Assembly (NCBI RefSeq): GCF_030540875.1
Contig: NZ_JAUOEM010000003.1
Coordinates: 62,001-126,000, forward strand
DNA: 64,000 bases
Direction of reading: 5' to 3'
From: Flavivirga amylovorans
GTDB lineage: Bacteria; Bacteroidota; Bacteroidia; Flavobacteriales; Flavobacteriaceae
Within the stretch, counting starts at the first letter, position 1. Each line of letters begins with the position of its first letter. A program made the position numbers and the translations under genes. This document shows, one piece after another, positions 63,237 to 64,000 of this stretch. Below the pieces are notes generated by a model. It was not told the origin of the DNA and searched no databases. It saw nothing but the letters and a program-made list of their open reading frames with translations.

Positions 63237-63311
63237 GTCATTACTGTCTTTCAGCTTAGCCTGTTTTGGGCAGAGTCATAAGCTTTAATGATAAACTACA
63301 GCAGGAATGAC
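63237..63311. repeat. GTCATTCCTGC-type palindromic repeat
   Basis: GTCATTACTGT at 63237 and ACAGCAGGAATGAC at 63298-63311 are its inverted ends, with a degenerate AGCCTGTTTTGGGCAGAGTC between them. It is related to the repeats at 8856 and 54534. It lies between two tail-to-tail genes. Confidence 0.5.
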
Positions 63312-63314
63312 AAT

Positions 63315-63950
63315 TTAAACTAAATCATTTATAATATCTACATTAACTTCATGTACACCTTCAAAGGGGATGATGTTTACATGACTTCCAAATAATTCAA
63401 TGGCTCTTTTAGTTTCAAGTGCCATACGGTCTTTACTTAAAAAAGTATCATTAGTTCCATAGACTAGTGATACTTTAGCTTTTAAAAATTTTAAATCATC
63501 AACAATTAATTCTTTAGGAATACCTCCAGAATGTAGTATTAATTGATCGCATTGTAATTTTCTTTTAACTACATAACGTGCCGCAATACTCACACCTTGC
63601 GAATACCCAAAAACGATTAGTTTTTTATCTTTTGGAATATTTTCAGCTTCTAGAACAGCATCTAAATAGCTTAAGATATTCTTGGTCTCTGCTATTGTAT
63701 TTTCTTTAGTTAACCAACTAGCACCAACATGTTTAAACTTAGAACCTAAATAATATTTGCTACTTGCCTGCGGTGCGATAATATAATTCTCTTCAGCATT
63801 TATTTGTTTAAAATATTTTAAAAAATAACGGCTCAGATATCCCATACCATGGCATACCAGCCAAACATGTTTTGTTTTACTGCTTAATATATTTAAAGTA
63901 GAATACGTATTTGTTGTTTGATATGATATTTCTTTTTCGCTAGAATTCAT
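63315..63950 (-). CDS. Alpha/beta hydrolase (carboxylesterase/phospholipase-like)
   Basis: Esterase of 211 aa without a signal peptide. It has VWLVCHGMGYLSRYFL near the start (oxyanion region), the nucleophile elbow VFGYSQGVSIAA, the acid in YGTNDTF and the catalytic His in FEGVHEV. The fold and length match the serine esterase/phospholipase group that includes YpfH-like carboxylesterases. The substrate is unknown. The start at 63950 is the only ATG that keeps the first strand. Confidence 0.87.
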   Translation of the reverse strand: MNSSEKEISYQTTNTYSTLNILSSKTKHVWLVCHGMGYLSRYFLKYFKQINAEENYIIAPQASSKYYLGSKFKHVGASWLTKENTIAETKNILSYLDAVLEAENIPKDKKLIVFGYSQGVSIAARYVVKRKLQCDQLILHSGGIPKELIVDDLKFLKAKVSLVYGTNDTFLSKDRMALETKRAIELFGSHVNIIPFEGVHEVNVDIINDLV

Positions 63951-64000
63951 TTGTTAAACTGGTTTTGTACTTTTGTTTCGTCATTAAAAATAAATTATTA

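Overview
The window is AT-rich, gene-dense DNA that reads as a chromosomal segment of a marine-type member of the family Flavobacteriaceae (phylum Bacteroidota). The evidence is several SusC/SusD pairs with FecI/FecR-type regulators, TANNTTTG promoter -7 boxes, few Shine-Dalgarno sites, flavobacterial intergenic repeats (GTCATTGCGAG-, GAGCGAAGTCGAAGG- and GCGCAAGGGATAG-type) and ordinary Bacteroidota housekeeping genes on the right. No rRNA, tRNA, CRISPR array, phage or intact insertion sequence was seen.

Positions 1-44,734 hold four head-to-tail paralogous loci, called A, B, C and D here. Each is built in a fixed order: ECF sigma factor, FecR-type anti-sigma factor, SusC-type TonB-dependent transporter with an STN signalling domain, SusD-type surface lipoprotein, a TlpA-like thioredoxin fused to a C-terminal domain resembling DUF3738, a variable cargo slot, and a stand-alone periplasmic DsbD-alpha-like protein. 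The sigma gene of locus A lies left of the window. The cargo slot is empty in A (10-8,612). In B (9,478-19,890) it holds a subtilase lipoprotein. In C (20,645-31,651) it holds a calcineurin-like phosphatase and a DUF4397 lipoprotein. In D (32,309-44,734) it holds an ABC ATPase and a GldF/GldG-like fused permease. No carbohydrate-active enzyme is present, so these are not ordinary polysaccharide utilisation loci. My reading is that each SusCD pair senses and imports a substrate, signals through FecR and sigma to its own operon, and works with a periplasmic thiol-redox pair (TlpA-like plus DsbD-alpha) that may act on the cargo. The substrate is unknown.

The four loci also share non-coding structure. 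A GGG...CCC stem-loop lies 48-52 nt before every susC start. A conserved element of about 200 nt follows every DsbD-alpha gene and ends in an intrinsic terminator in A, B and C. Hairpins lie between susD and the TlpA gene. A 583-bp direct repeat carries the relic of a sigma gene. Sequence mosaicism shows that the loci have recombined with each other.

Positions 45,140-63,950 are mostly single-copy genes: a small membrane/histidine-kinase set, aldehyde dehydrogenase, RluA-type pseudouridine synthase, panB, an NTF2-like protein, L-serine ammonia-lyase, dnaK, a PUA-domain rRNA methyltransferase, a nitronate monooxygenase behind a perfect 40-bp palindrome, a pyridoxamine-phosphate-oxidase-like protein, an aldo/keto reductase relic, a cobalamin riboswitch in front of a PAS-domain gene, an AraC/GyrI-type regulator, a small element with 20-bp inverted ends, a serine hydrolase and an alpha/beta hydrolase.
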